Shown: positions 18,701 to 27,581, counted from the first letter of the stretch. The stretch is 64,000 nucleotides of DNA from LMDS01 sp039930465 (GCA_039930465.1 JBDTTU010000001.1:1-64000); one strand, 5' to 3'. Numbers and translations: made by a program. Notes: generated by a model not told the origin, from the letters alone.

Positions 18701-20555
18701 GGTCGCGCACGAGTCGGCATTTGCACTGCTGGCAACGCTTGACGACGTACTCGATTTTTCCAAGATCGAAGCCGGGCAGTTTCAGATTGATTCGGAGCCG
18801 ATGGGCATCGAGCGGCTGGTCGAAGGCGCATGCGGCATGCTCGGCCCAGTAGCCCGAAAGAGTGGCGTCGCAATCACCGTGTTCACGGACCCGGCGTTGC
18901 CCAGCTTCGTTCGCGGCGACCCCGCGAGGTTGCGTCAGGTGCTGCTCAACTTGCTGGCCAATGCCATCAAATTCAGCAGCGCGGAGCGGCACTCGGGCCG
19001 GGTCGAGGTGCGCGCATCGCTCGTCGAAGCCGTCGGGCATTTCCCGGCCGTCGAGTTGGTCGTCGCCGACAACGGCATCGGCATGGACGAGTCCATGTTG
19101 GGGCGTCTCTTCACCCCTTTCAGTCAGGCCGATGCCAGCACCACACGACTCTATGGTGGAACGGGGCTCGGCCTGAGCATTTCACATGCGCTGGTAGAAA
19201 TGATGGGAGGGAAGATCGAGGTTGTCAGCAAACTCGGCCGAGGCGCGACCTTCACCGTGCGGCTGCCACTTTTGATGGCGCCCGCGCCGGCCGAATCGGA
19301 GCCGGTTTCGATCGCGCTCTCCGGACTCTGCTGCCTCGTGCTCGGCTCTGCTCAAGCGGCGGACGACGCTCGAGCCTACCTCGCCCACAGCGGAGCCGAC
19401 GTTCATCTCGCGAGCGACGTGGCAGCGGGCTGCGACTGGTTACGAACCGCTCCGCCTGGCCCGTGCATTGTCGTGATCACCGGTCTCAGTCTCGATGCGA
19501 CGGCGCTGGACGAATTGCGAAGCGCAGCGGTCGCCGGCAAGGGTCTGTCAGTCGCATTTGTCGTGGTCCAGGGAAGACCGTTCCCGCTTCCACCTACACC
19601 CGAGTCGGGCGGCGATCTGTTGGTCTTGTCGCAGGACATCGTCTACCGCAACGACTTCCTTGAGGCGGTCGCTTCCGCCGCGAACTTGACGCACCGGCCA
19701 CAAGTGCCACCGGCCACATCGCCAGCCGTGAGCGAGGCCCGAGCGACAGCATCGAACCAAGCATCCTCCGTACGCCACGAGATCTTGGTGGCCGAGGACA
19801 ACGAGACAAACCAGATCGTCTTGCGCAAGCAACTTGATTTGCTGGGATTCGCCGCTCGTATCAGTCGCGACGGCATGGAGGCGTTGGAATGCCTGCGGGA
19901 CCGCGAGTACCCCTTGTTGCTGACGGACCTGCACATGCCGCGCATGGACGGCTACGAGCTCGCCGCAGCGGTGCGTGCATCCGAGACCGGCTCGCGGCGC
20001 ATGCCCATCGTTGCGCTGACCGCCAATGTGCTCAGAAGCGATACCGATCGGTGCCGGGATGTGGGCATGGACGACTGCCTGATCAAGCCCGTGAAGCTCG
20101 CGACGCTCAAAGCCATGCTTTCGAAGTTCCTGCCCGACGCGTTCGTCAGCTCGGCTTCACCGGGCGATCCGCACGGTTCGCAGGGTCCGCGCGTGGAGCC
20201 GGAGCCAATCGCTGCGGCGGCGGACCTCGACGTCTTGATCGCATTGATCGGAGACGACCCGGCAGCGATCGACGAGGTGCTGAAGGCGTTTCGGGTCAGC
20301 GCGGTGCAGGCGAGCCGCGATCTGAATCTCAGTGCGCGGACGGGATCGCTGCGAATCGCATCCGAGACCGCACATCGGCTCAAGTCGGGCGCCAGCGCAC
20401 TCGGTGCCACTCGGCTCGCCGATGTTTGCTCTGTGATCGAAGCGACTGCAGAGACAGGCGGCGCTGCAGTGCTCTCCGCACTGCTACCGCGCTTCGAGCT
20501 CGAACTGAACGCGGTGTACCGTTTTCTTGATTCGATCCCGTCGAGGACGCGATGA
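15786..20555 (+). CDS. Multi-PAS hybrid sensor histidine kinase with receiver and Hpt domains
   Basis: A 1589-residue soluble hybrid kinase; no transmembrane segment is evident. About seven PAS-type modules occupy roughly residues 20-890, several ending in the PAC-like DITRRKRAEQ or ITERRRDHLEL. Then come HisKA (FLAAMSHEIRTPMNGVIGM, His942), HATPase with N box (Asn1059, NAIKF), ADNGIGMD and YGGTGLGLSIS, a receiver (LLLTDLHMPRMDG, Asp1381; Lys in CLIKPVKL) and an Hpt domain (AHRLKSGASALGA, His1530). All phosphorelay residues are present. ATG 15786 follows GGGGAGG; the frame is open eight codons upstream from a GTG. It overlaps the next regulator by four bases, so the two form a likely sensor-regulator pair. 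It is closely similar in its C-terminal half to the kinase at 31280. Confidence 0.93.
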   Translation: MNKSAEDQSTPFSESECRRLMLTQATLLDAVPACVALVDEAALILAVNRNWAELVRSDASWPPAALPGDNYLSLCESFPGEAGDDGRQAALGIRSVLDGAAADFSFDFVRRDALGDHRYRMQVGNTGLGALISHTDITQKPEAPEAAQLIEGLQRQRAREHRLLRTLIDVLPDAVYTLDANGAFTLCNRATLQAFGVDRERDLAGKTVFDLMSAAAAERADAENRRVMAGQPMLDREERHIDRAGVWQWRRSTKVPLRDAENGIVGMVAIDRNITERKRAQQESRELVERLGNTLEGLIEGFCTIDREWRLTYVNRQAERLLGRPRVELLGRTVWERMPALVGTAFEAALRRALEHDEVVEIVEFLATRRRWYEVRIHPSRSGIAVYLRDVSRQKWLAARLEAKRLRFAVAQEVAMIGSWATDLTTGALEWSVGTHLIFETDRQRFHPSHEGLPALIHPDDRRARSDAFAKSLTQRTAQVLEYRLLLPGGIEKYVEERWQVYFDPQGEAIRALGTIQDITRRKRAEQKLLDKQAMLDLSGRLGRIGAWTVELAGLTLVWSDEVCNIHEVPPGTSHSLAEALAFYPSEWIDISTRAFKACVEQGIAYDLELEIVTAKGRRIWVRTIGEAIRDEAGTIRRVQGAFQDLSERKMAEEETRRLAARLTNTVESITDGFFTLDRDWHFTYVNGEAENLLKRKRAELIGHTLWEAFPLALGTEFERGYRRAMEDGVAVTFEALYAPFESWNRVNVFPSDEGLSIYFRDVTLDRAARQQLELLEASVAQLNDIVLITEAAPLDAPGPRIVFVNDAFERTTGYGRDEVLGQTPRLLQGALTDRAELDRVRAALERFKPVHAELLNYPKAGEPFWVEMDIVPVGSDGANPTHFVAVARDITERRRDHLELRELNSDLEARVRSRTAELSLARDAAEHANGAKSRFLAAMSHEIRTPMNGVIGMIDVLAQGKLEPDQREIVRVAHESAFALLATLDDVLDFSKIEAGQFQIDSEPMGIERLVEGACGMLGPVARKSGVAITVFTDPALPSFVRGDPARLRQVLLNLLANAIKFSSAERHSGRVEVRASLVEAVGHFPAVELVVADNGIGMDESMLGRLFTPFSQADASTTRLYGGTGLGLSISHALVEMMGGKIEVVSKLGRGATFTVRLPLLMAPAPAESEPVSIALSGLCCLVLGSAQAADDARAYLAHSGADVHLASDVAAGCDWLRTAPPGPCIVVITGLSLDATALDELRSAAVAGKGLSVAFVVVQGRPFPLPPTPESGGDLLVLSQDIVYRNDFLEAVASAANLTHRPQVPPATSPAVSEARATASNQASSVRHEILVAEDNETNQIVLRKQLDLLGFAARISRDGMEALECLRDREYPLLLTDLHMPRMDGYELAAAVRASETGSRRMPIVALTANVLRSDTDRCRDVGMDDCLIKPVKLATLKAMLSKFLPDAFVSSASPGDPHGSQGPRVEPEPIAAAADLDVLIALIGDDPAAIDEVLKAFRVSAVQASRDLNLSARTGSLRIASETAHRLKSGASALGATRLADVCSVIEATAETGGAAVLSALLPRFELELNAVYRFLDSIPSRTR

Positions 20556-21253
20556 CATCCGCCGGTCAAAGGGCCCCAGCGAAGCGCAGCGCGGGCGCGC
20601 GGGTTTTGGTTGTTGATGACGATGAGGTCATGCGGACGGTGCTGCGGCGCATTTTTCTCGATGCCGGGATGCAGGTGGAGACGTACGCCTCGGCAAAACA
20701 ATTGCTCGACACGGCCAATCTGAGCCAACCGGGGGTGCTGCTGCTGGACGTTCAGTTGCCAGGCATGTCGGGCATCGAACTGCAGGCGGTGCTGCGCGTC
20801 CGGGGTGTGGATCTCCCCGTGCTGTTTCTCACTGGAGGTTCCGACATTCCGAAAGCAGTCCAGACCATGCGCAACGGCGCACTGGATTTTCTTGAGAAGC
20901 CGTTCAGCCCTGCCGTGTTGATTCACCGGGTCGGGCAGGCGTTCGAGCAGTCCCTTCGGGCTTCCGAGGTCGTGGCGCCTGCTGCTTTGTCCTTGGACTA
21001 CACGCGGCGGCTGGCGACCCTCACGCCTCGGGAACGAGATGTCCACGGTCGGATGGTTGCAGGCATGACGAGCAAGTCGATCGCACTCGAGCTCGGTGGC
21101 AGCTTCCGTACGGTGGAAATCCACCGTGCGCGCGTGATGACCAAGATGGCGGCATCTCACCTCGCAGAGTTGGTGCGCCTGGCGGTCGATGCAGAGGCCT
21201 TCGATCGAGCGGCCTCCCTCGTCAAGCGTGACGCTCCGGACTCGGATACGTAA
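20552..21253 (+). CDS. FixJ/NarL-type response regulator
   Basis: A 233-residue regulator. The receiver domain (VLVVDDDEVMRTVLRRIFLD; phosphoacceptor Asp66 in LLLDVQLPGMSG; LTGG; LEKPF) is followed by a LuxR-type helix-turn-helix (LTPRERDVHGRMVAGMTSKS, IALELGGSFRTVEIHRARVM). This is the FixJ subfamily layout. It starts within the stop codon of the large hybrid kinase (ATGA), so it is probably that kinase's partner. It is the only clear DNA-binding output of the whole signalling island. A palindrome overlapping its own stop codon recurs before two other units and is a candidate target. Confidence 0.92.
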   Translation: MTSAGQRAPAKRSAGARVLVVDDDEVMRTVLRRIFLDAGMQVETYASAKQLLDTANLSQPGVLLLDVQLPGMSGIELQAVLRVRGVDLPVLFLTGGSDIPKAVQTMRNGALDFLEKPFSPAVLIHRVGQAFEQSLRASEVVAPAALSLDYTRRLATLTPRERDVHGRMVAGMTSKSIALELGGSFRTVEIHRARVMTKMAASHLAELVRLAVDAEAFDRAASLVKRDAPDSDT

Positions 21254-21263
21254 GCGCACGTAT
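21246..21263. promoter_or_regulatory. Palindromic motif, copy 1
   Basis: ATACGTAAGCGCACGTAT: arms ATACGT and ACGTAT around AAGCGC. It overlaps the stop codon of the FixJ-type regulator gene and lies 148 bp upstream of the receiver-EAL gene. Copies at 27081 and 30733 differ by two and one positions. A dimeric regulator site is the simplest reading. Confidence 0.55.
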
Positions 21264-21411
21264 TGCCGCGCCAGTTGTCGAGCTCGAAGATCCAACTCGC
21301 AACACGGCCTCGGAGGGCTCCTTCCAGGCATGCCTCACCTGCGCGGCCAACCTTGCATGCCCCGGCAAGAGAACCGGCCCCATTTCATCCCTCACGAAGA
21401 ACGCATCGCAC

Positions 21412-21966
21412 ATGGACATGTGGCCCGGCTATGCAGACTCCCTGCCCGTCCCACTCGAGACAACCGTGCACGAGCCGCAGCCGGTCGGACGGACTGCGGT
21501 TCCTCCGACCCAGCCACGCATTCTGCTGGTCGATGACGATCCGTTCATGCTGGGCATGCAGTCACGCACGCTCCGGGGCATGGGGTACAAGATGATCGGC
21601 ACTGTCGGCAGCGCGGATGTCGCGCTCACCATGTTGGGGAGCGAACCCGAGGCGGTCGACGTTGTCGTCTGCGACCTGAACATGCCCGGCGTCGACGGTA
21701 TCGAGTTCCTGCAGCGGCTCAATGCCAGTGCGTTTCGCGGCAGCGTGATCCTGCTCAGCGGCGAGGGTGCTGGCATCATGCACTCGGTGCGCAAGCTCCT
21801 CGCGGGCGGTAGGCTCGTGATTCTGGGCGCGCTCGAAAAGCCCGCCGCACGCAGTGCGATCCGAACGCTACTGGATCGGTGGACGCCTCGCGTGGACCCG
21901 CGTGAGGAGCCCCCGGTCTTCCGAATCACCGAGGTGGAACTTTGCACTGCCATTCGAGAGAGGTAG
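21412..21966 (+). CDS. Receiver-domain half of a split receiver-EAL protein
   Basis: A 184-residue product with a receiver domain (RILLVDDDPFMLGMQSRTLR; Asp88 in VVVCDLNMPGVDG; LLSGEG; LEKP) and a linker ending ITEVELCTAIRER. The frame is stopped by TAG at 21964-21966 and continues in phase as WLLHYQPKVDLTTG, the normal start of an EAL domain. In related receiver-EAL proteins the junction reads like ERQ followed by an aromatic or hydrophobic residue, so a single CAG to TAG change would split one 434-residue protein. The start at ATG 21412 has no strong ribosome-binding site. The gene follows the palindromic motif copy 1. Confidence 0.75.
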   Translation: MDMWPGYADSLPVPLETTVHEPQPVGRTAVPPTQPRILLVDDDPFMLGMQSRTLRGMGYKMIGTVGSADVALTMLGSEPEAVDVVVCDLNMPGVDGIEFLQRLNASAFRGSVILLSGEGAGIMHSVRKLLAGGRLVILGALEKPAARSAIRTLLDRWTPRVDPREEPPVFRITEVELCTAIRER

Positions 21967-21969
21967 TGG

Positions 21970-22716
21970 TTGCTCCACTATCAACCCAAGGTCGACCTGA
22001 CGACCGGGGCGTTTGTCGGCACGGAGGCGCTCATTCGCTGGAACCATCCGATTCACGATCTGATCTACCCGGACCGCTTCATTGGTCCAGCCGAAGAGTT
22101 GGGTGCCATCGACGCCCTGACAGACTGGGTCCTGAGGGAGGCGGTGCAACAACTCTCTCGCTGGCACACGGGCAAGCTCCGCATTCAGATGGCGGTCAAC
22201 GTGTCCGTGGAGAACCTGCGGTCTCCGAGTTTTGTGCATCGTCTCAGCGCGCTGGTGCGCGGTAGTTGTGTCTCGCCACAGGACCTGACGCTGGAGTTGA
22301 CCGAAAGTCGTCTGATGTCACCGGGCCCAACCCCGCTTGAAAGCCTGGTTCGGCTGCGCCTGCAGCGATTCGGCCTTTCGATCGACGACTTCGGCACGGG
22401 CCATTCGTCACTGGCGCAACTGCGAGACGTGCCATTCACCGAACTGAAGATCGATCGCGGCTTCGTCCAGGGCGCCCGTGACAATCGTTTGATTCGGCCC
22501 ATTCTCGAAGGCAGCATCAGCATCGCAAAAAGAATGGGACTTCGATCGGTGGCCGAAGGGGTGGAAACCGAAGACGACTGGCGTCTCCTGCGCGAGCTCG
22601 GCTGCGAGCACGCCCAAGGCTATTTCATAGGTCGCCCGATGCCCAGCAAGGACATCCCGGCATGGCATGAAGACTGGAAGCTGAAGGTCAGACAGTCTGG
22701 GCTGGTCGGGTCATGA
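21970..22716 (+). CDS. EAL-domain c-di-GMP phosphodiesterase half of the split gene
   Basis: A 248-residue EAL domain with the catalytic motifs preserved: TEALIRWNHP, NVSVENL, LELTESRLM, IDDFGTGHSSL, LKIDRGFV, AEGVETEDDW and HAQGYFIGRP. It should hydrolyse c-di-GMP to pGpG if translated. It lies in the same frame as the receiver upstream, separated only by TAG and one codon. A TTG at 21970, with GAGAGAGG six bases upstream, could allow reinitiation, so it may be a separate protein rather than a dead fragment. It overlaps the next gene by four bases (ATGA). Confidence 0.7.
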   Translation: MLHYQPKVDLTTGAFVGTEALIRWNHPIHDLIYPDRFIGPAEELGAIDALTDWVLREAVQQLSRWHTGKLRIQMAVNVSVENLRSPSFVHRLSALVRGSCVSPQDLTLELTESRLMSPGPTPLESLVRLRLQRFGLSIDDFGTGHSSLAQLRDVPFTELKIDRGFVQGARDNRLIRPILEGSISIAKRMGLRSVAEGVETEDDWRLLRELGCEHAQGYFIGRPMPSKDIPAWHEDWKLKVRQSGLVGS

Positions 22717-23750
22717 AGAAGAATCTGTCCAGTGCTCGCGTTCTGGTGGCCACCGACAACGTGGACGACGCGAAGGTGATCCTACATATGCTGGAAGCTG
22801 AGTCCATGCAGCTGCGAGCGTCCACAGCACCGGCGATGGCTGTACGCGACTTCGATGAGTTCCAGCCTGACGTTTTGGTACTCGCCTTTGAGACGCTCGA
22901 CAAGGCGCAGCGCTATTACCTCGGGCTGTACCGGGCAACCCAGACGCTACGCCCGCACCGCACCGTGATCCTCTGCGACAAAAGCGAGGTTCATGCTGTC
23001 GTCGACCTCTGCAAGAAGGAATACTTCGACGACTACGTGCTCTACTGGCCTCTGGCACACGACGGTCTTCGCCTGGGAATGAGCGTCTGGAACGCTTGCC
23101 GCGAGATGGCGCGTCGGGTCGATCAGCCCCAACCGGCGACGCTTCACGCGCATGTCAAGCACTTGGGCGATCTCGAGGCTGTACTTGACCGTGAATTGTC
23201 AGAGGGAATAGACGAGCTGAAGCGCGCACAGAGCGCGCAGACGCCGCAAGCCGACGCGGCCGGCGTTCAGCCGATCGACGCGTGGGCTCGGAAGTTGAGG
23301 GATGAGATCGAACCTGCCATGGCAGGTACGCGTGAGCTCACCAAGATGACCCACACGTTGCGAAAGGTGGTGATGGTCGTGGATGACGACCCCGTGGTTC
23401 GCGCGTTGATCGGCCGAATGCTCGATCCAGCCGTCTATGAGGTTCGTTGTGCGGCCGATGCCGACGCGGCGCTCATTCAGCTTCGGCGGGGCTGTCCGGA
23501 TGTTGTGCTGATGGACGTGCAGCTGCCTGGCCTGGACGGCGTGGCGCTGACGCACCGCATGAAGCGCTCGACGTTCCTGGCGAACATCCCGGTCGTCATG
23601 ATGACCGGTGACGCCAGACGCGAGACGGTGGCCAGCAGCATGGAGGCCGGAGCCGCCGGATTTGTCGTCAAACCCGTCTCGCGAGCCGCACTCAACGAGA
23701 AGCTGGCGAAGGTGCTGTCTCGTCAAGAGCTGCCCGGTCGAGTCGAATGA
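22713..23750 (+). CDS. Double-receiver protein with degenerate N-terminal receiver
   Basis: A 345-residue protein without an output domain. The N-terminal 125 residues look like a receiver fold (ARVLVATDNVDDAKVILHML) but the phosphoacceptor position is lost: PDVLVLAFETLD has alanine where aspartate is expected. A helical linker follows. The C-terminal receiver is intact (VVMVVDDDPVVRALIGRMLD; Asp268 in VVLMDVQLPGLDG; MMTGDA; VVKPVS). The layout recalls adaptor or phosphate-sink proteins, or chemotaxis-type response regulators with CheZ-like linkers, but the role is unknown. It overlaps both neighbours by four bases and is probably co-translated with them. Confidence 0.85.
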   Translation: MKKNLSSARVLVATDNVDDAKVILHMLEAESMQLRASTAPAMAVRDFDEFQPDVLVLAFETLDKAQRYYLGLYRATQTLRPHRTVILCDKSEVHAVVDLCKKEYFDDYVLYWPLAHDGLRLGMSVWNACREMARRVDQPQPATLHAHVKHLGDLEAVLDRELSEGIDELKRAQSAQTPQADAAGVQPIDAWARKLRDEIEPAMAGTRELTKMTHTLRKVVMVVDDDPVVRALIGRMLDPAVYEVRCAADADAALIQLRRGCPDVVLMDVQLPGLDGVALTHRMKRSTFLANIPVVMMTGDARRETVASSMEAGAAGFVVKPVSRAALNEKLAKVLSRQELPGRVE

Positions 23751-26700
23751 GCGCCAAAAGCGCAGATCCCGAGCGGGGCCCGAAGGACGTTGGCCGAGCT
23801 GGCGCAGATACCGCAGCAGCGGACGGCGCTTCCAATGGCCGCCGCTTGAGCCGGAGAGGCCATTTCTTTGTGAGGCTGCTCGGCACCATCGTGGTGGTCG
23901 CATTGCCGCTGCTGGCGTTGGAGGCATGGACGCTGTTCCGCGAACTGAAGACAGCCCGGGAAACGGCATACGAGGAAGTGGCAGCCAAATCCGCCAGAAC
24001 AACACTCACCGTGGAGGCCGCGATCGACAGCGCCGAACGGCTGCTGAAATTCGTCGCACGCCACGGCGAGATTCGCAGCCTTGATCCCTCACGATGTGCC
24101 GAGTTCCTTCGCGGGCTCCATGGCGTCAACCCGCTGCATGCGGTCGTGTCGGTTCTCGACCTGAGCGGGCAGGCTTATTGCATTTCGGTCCCGGACTCTC
24201 CGGCTCCGCGGAGCGCGGGCAAGTCAGACTGGTTCACCCGTGCTCTGGCCAGCGAGGGCATTTTTCTCGGCAAGCCGGCCATCGGCCGAATCACGCAAAG
24301 GCCGGTGGTACCACTTTCGTTGGCAGTGCGTGACGCCAATGGCGCAAAGGTCGCCATCGTTGTCGTCTCGATCGATCTGAAGGAACTCGAGCAAGCGATG
24401 GTGGGCGATTGGTCGGCATCCCGCGGCGTGTTGGCATTGGTAGACAAGGACTTCGACTTTCTGGTGCGAAGCCCGGACACGACCGGCTGGCTGGGCCGCC
24501 GTGCATCGAACCCCGTTCAGTCGATGCGCCGTGGCTCACCGGTGGGCGTCATAGGGGCCGTCGGTGTCGACGGCGTCGAACGCATCTACGCCATGACGAA
24601 CCTGTCGAAGCACCAGTTGAGGGTCGCCGCCAGCATCCCGACAGCCGATGTCTTCTTGCGGGTGAACGCAGAGATCCGGCACGCATTGATCGTTGCCAGC
24701 TCGGCACTGGCTCTGGCGGGCCTGCTTGCCTATCTCGGCGCCCGGGTTCTCGCCAGACCGGTGCGCAGTCTTGCGGCTTCTGCCAGAGCCTTCGCGGCGG
24801 ACGGCGCCGCCTGGGCCGACGAGGCGCTGCCGGGTGAATTCCGGGATCTCGCTTTCGAGATGAATGCGATGCAGACCGCGCGGAGGATCAGCGAGCAAAA
24901 GGCGCGCTCATCCGAGCAAAGGGCGGTTCGCCTGTCAAGGTTCTATGAAGCCAGGTCGCGGACCAACCAGGCCATCGTTCGACTGAGCACGGCGACCGAC
25001 CTCTACGACACGATCTGCGCACTCTGCGTGGACACCGGACAGGCAAGCATGGCGTGGGTCGGGACCATCGAAAACCTCGTGCTGGTTCCCGTGGCCTGGG
25101 GCGGTCGCGCCAAGGAATACACGAAAGACATGCACCTCGATCTTCGACCGCTCGCAGCGCTGGCCGGCGGACGATTCGGCGCATCGGTTCTCGAAGGCCA
25201 GTCCCGCGTGGTCAACGACTACATGAACGATCCGCGAACTCTGCCATTCCGGGGAAATGCCACGCCCTTCGGCATCATGTCGTCGGCCATCGTGCCGTTT
25301 TTTCACGGCGGAGTCGTGGTGGGCACACTGAACCTCTACGCCGACCAACTGGCATTCTTCGACGAGCCTTTGATGCGACTGCTGGGTGAGATGGCCGCGG
25401 ACGTCTCGTTCGCTCTCGACAACTTCGACAACGCGGCGATTCACGCACGCACTGTTGCCGAACTGGCGAAACGCGAAGGCCAGCTGTCAGGGATCATCGA
25501 GTCTGCCAGGGACGCGATCGTCACGATCGACAAGGGCCGCCGTATACGTCTCTTCAACACCGCGGCGTCGCGGATGTTCGGCGTGGCAGTGGATGCTGCC
25601 TTGGGTCAGGACCTGGACTCGCTTCTGCCAGATTGGTCTGCCACGGCTCAGGCGCTGCAGCTCGACACGACCGGGTCTGCGGCCCCCGGCACCGGCACCG
25701 ATGCGAATCAACCACCGTGCGAGCTCATCGGACGGTGTGGCGACGAGGCCGCGATTCCTGTCGAGGTCAACAGCTTTCGAACGCACGATGGTTTGGAGAC
25801 CCTCACCACGTTGATCATCAGGGACATCTCGGGCGCTCGCGACGCCGAATTGGCGCGGGTCGCCGCAGCAACCGCCGATGCAGCGAATCGCGCAAAGACA
25901 GGGTTTCTGTCACGCATGAGCCACGAGCTACGCACCCCGTTGAATGCCGTGCTCGGTTTCTCGCAGATCTTGCGAGAAGGCGGGCCGGACAGGTTCACTG
26001 AATCCGAGCGCAACCAGCTCGACCTGATCTATCTGGCCGGGGCGCAACTCCGTGCGCTGGTGGACGACGTGCTCGATGTTTCCATCGTCGAGTCCGGGCA
26101 GCTTGCGCTGTCACTGAGTGACGTCGAGCTCGTCGACTTGCTCGACGGTGTGATGCGCATGAGCGAGACAGGGGCCAGCCAGGGCAGGATCCGACTCGTC
26201 GGGAACTACGCTGCCAGCAGACCGGTGTCCCTCAATACAGACCCCGTTCGGCTGCGACAGGTGATGCTGAATCTGGTCTCCAACGCCATCAAGTACAACA
26301 AGCCCGGCGGTACCGTGGCGATCGACATCGAGGTCTTGCCTGCTGGCGTGCGCATCGGCGTGACGGACACGGGCATGGGCATGACCCCGGAGCAACTCGC
26401 CGGCTTGTTCGAGCCATTCAACCGACTCGGGCGCGAGCACAGCGCGATCGATGGCACCGGAATCGGCATGGCGTTGGTTCGACAATTGGTTCGGCTGATG
26501 GGGGGAGCGCTCTCGGTCACGAGCACCGCAGGCGCAGGAACCGCCGTCCAAGTCGAATTGTCCCGGAACCTGTGTGCGATGGTGACGGCAGCACCTGTCC
26601 GGCTGCTTGTTGACGCGGTCAACGAGCGGTCATCGACGGGCTCCGATCCTTCGGGGCTGGTGCTGTACATCGAGGACAACCCGGTCAACGTTCTCGTTGT

Positions 26701-27070
26701 GAAGAACATGCTCCGCTGCTGGCCGCAGGTGCAGCTCGTCGTGGCGGAGAACGGTGCTTCCGGCATCCGGCAGGCGGTGTTGCTGCGCCCTGATGTCGTT
26801 CTGCTCGACATGGGGCTGCCTGACATGTCCGGATTGGACGTTCTCAAGGCGCTTCGCGCGGGCGACTCGACGAAAGGCCTGTGCGTCATTGCGCTCTCGG
26901 CCAGTGCCATGGGCGGCGATGTCGCCGTCGCGAAAGCTGCGGGTGCCCAGGACTACTGGACCAAGCCGATCGACCTGCCGTCGTTTCGCGGCGGCATGTC
27001 TCGGGCGCTGCAGCGAAGAAAGCCAACCCTCGCCGCTAGGCCCGGCGCTGTGCTCAACAGTGTGTTCTAG
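23747..27070 (+). CDS. Membrane-bound hybrid histidine kinase with GAF and PAS domains
   Basis: A 1107-residue kinase. TM1 (about residues 40-61) and TM2 (about 311-335) bracket a periplasmic Cache-like sensor, followed by a HAMP-like linker, a GAF domain (about residues 405-560, ASMAWVGTIENLVLVPVAWG), a PAS domain (GIIESARDAIVTIDKGRRIR), HisKA (SRMSHELRTPLNAVLGFSQI, His726), HATPase (NLVSNAIKYNKPGG, TDTGMGM, GTGIGMAL) and a C-terminal receiver (Asp1021 in VVLLDMGLPDMSG; WTKPID). All core residues are present. The first transmembrane segment begins only at residue 40; the N-terminal tail is polar. It is the last gene of the overlapping unit that starts at 21412. Confidence 0.92.
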   Translation: MSAKSADPERGPKDVGRAGADTAAADGASNGRRLSRRGHFFVRLLGTIVVVALPLLALEAWTLFRELKTARETAYEEVAAKSARTTLTVEAAIDSAERLLKFVARHGEIRSLDPSRCAEFLRGLHGVNPLHAVVSVLDLSGQAYCISVPDSPAPRSAGKSDWFTRALASEGIFLGKPAIGRITQRPVVPLSLAVRDANGAKVAIVVVSIDLKELEQAMVGDWSASRGVLALVDKDFDFLVRSPDTTGWLGRRASNPVQSMRRGSPVGVIGAVGVDGVERIYAMTNLSKHQLRVAASIPTADVFLRVNAEIRHALIVASSALALAGLLAYLGARVLARPVRSLAASARAFAADGAAWADEALPGEFRDLAFEMNAMQTARRISEQKARSSEQRAVRLSRFYEARSRTNQAIVRLSTATDLYDTICALCVDTGQASMAWVGTIENLVLVPVAWGGRAKEYTKDMHLDLRPLAALAGGRFGASVLEGQSRVVNDYMNDPRTLPFRGNATPFGIMSSAIVPFFHGGVVVGTLNLYADQLAFFDEPLMRLLGEMAADVSFALDNFDNAAIHARTVAELAKREGQLSGIIESARDAIVTIDKGRRIRLFNTAASRMFGVAVDAALGQDLDSLLPDWSATAQALQLDTTGSAAPGTGTDANQPPCELIGRCGDEAAIPVEVNSFRTHDGLETLTTLIIRDISGARDAELARVAAATADAANRAKTGFLSRMSHELRTPLNAVLGFSQILREGGPDRFTESERNQLDLIYLAGAQLRALVDDVLDVSIVESGQLALSLSDVELVDLLDGVMRMSETGASQGRIRLVGNYAASRPVSLNTDPVRLRQVMLNLVSNAIKYNKPGGTVAIDIEVLPAGVRIGVTDTGMGMTPEQLAGLFEPFNRLGREHSAIDGTGIGMALVRQLVRLMGGALSVTSTAGAGTAVQVELSRNLCAMVTAAPVRLLVDAVNERSSTGSDPSGLVLYIEDNPVNVLVVKNMLRCWPQVQLVVAENGASGIRQAVLLRPDVVLLDMGLPDMSGLDVLKALRAGDSTKGLCVIALSASAMGGDVAVAKAAGAQDYWTKPIDLPSFRGGMSRALQRRKPTLAARPGAVLNSVF

Positions 27071-27080
27071 AGCCGGTCCA

Positions 27081-27098
27081 GTACGTGAGCGCACGTAT
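27081..27098. promoter_or_regulatory. Palindromic motif, copy 2
   Basis: GTACGTGAGCGCACGTAT, 16 of 18 positions identical to copy 1, 11 bp after the stop codon of the hybrid kinase and 483 bp before the ABM/B12 operon. Confidence 0.55.
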
Positions 27099-27581
27099 TT
27101 CGGGAGCTTTGAATGCCCCGTATTCTCCCAGTCACCGATCCAACCTGATCGTTGCCCCCGGTCAGGGTAACCAACACGTTCGCGGACTTGGAGCATCGCC
27201 TTGATCACATCTGCCAGTCGTTCGCCTCCGCTTCCAGACTACGCAAGCTTTCGCGGAAAGGCGGCGCACCCTACTGATCGTACGGGCCTGCGTTCCATCC
27301 CTCTCGTGTCAGACAGCCCGGTCAATCTGGTGGCGGCCGCGGGAGCTCACATCGGGAGCGATCCATTCGTTGATCCAGACGTTGTACCGAGGTTTCCGTG
27401 GGTGAGCAGGCGATCGCTGGCGCTCGAAGATGCCGCGAGAAGGGCGGCCGCGTTCTCAGCCGCGCCGTCTCTGGGCCACCGCCTCGACGCAGCCGCCTGA
27501 CGCCCATACCGCACTGAAACCTCAAATCGCATCGTGGGCTGCCGCACAGACGGCGCCACCCGAATGCCGGAGCCTTGATTC
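27099..27581. other. Non-coding leader of the ABM/B12 operon
   Basis: About 480 bp with no supported gene. One 99-codon frame exists (27201-27500) but shows no recognisable protein sequence or ribosome-binding site. The stretch probably carries the promoter of the next operon; no clear -10/-35 pair was identified. Confidence 0.45.

Noticed and set aside
8299..21966. Alternative genetic code or stop-codon recoding, suggested by two in-frame stops
   Set aside because: The two stops differ (TAA and TAG), and both serve as normal stops elsewhere in the window, for example TAG ending the hybrid kinase at 27070 and TAA ending rpsD.
27201..27500. 99-codon frame before the ABM gene
   Set aside because: No ribosome-binding site, no recognisable sequence, not linked to its neighbours by spacing.
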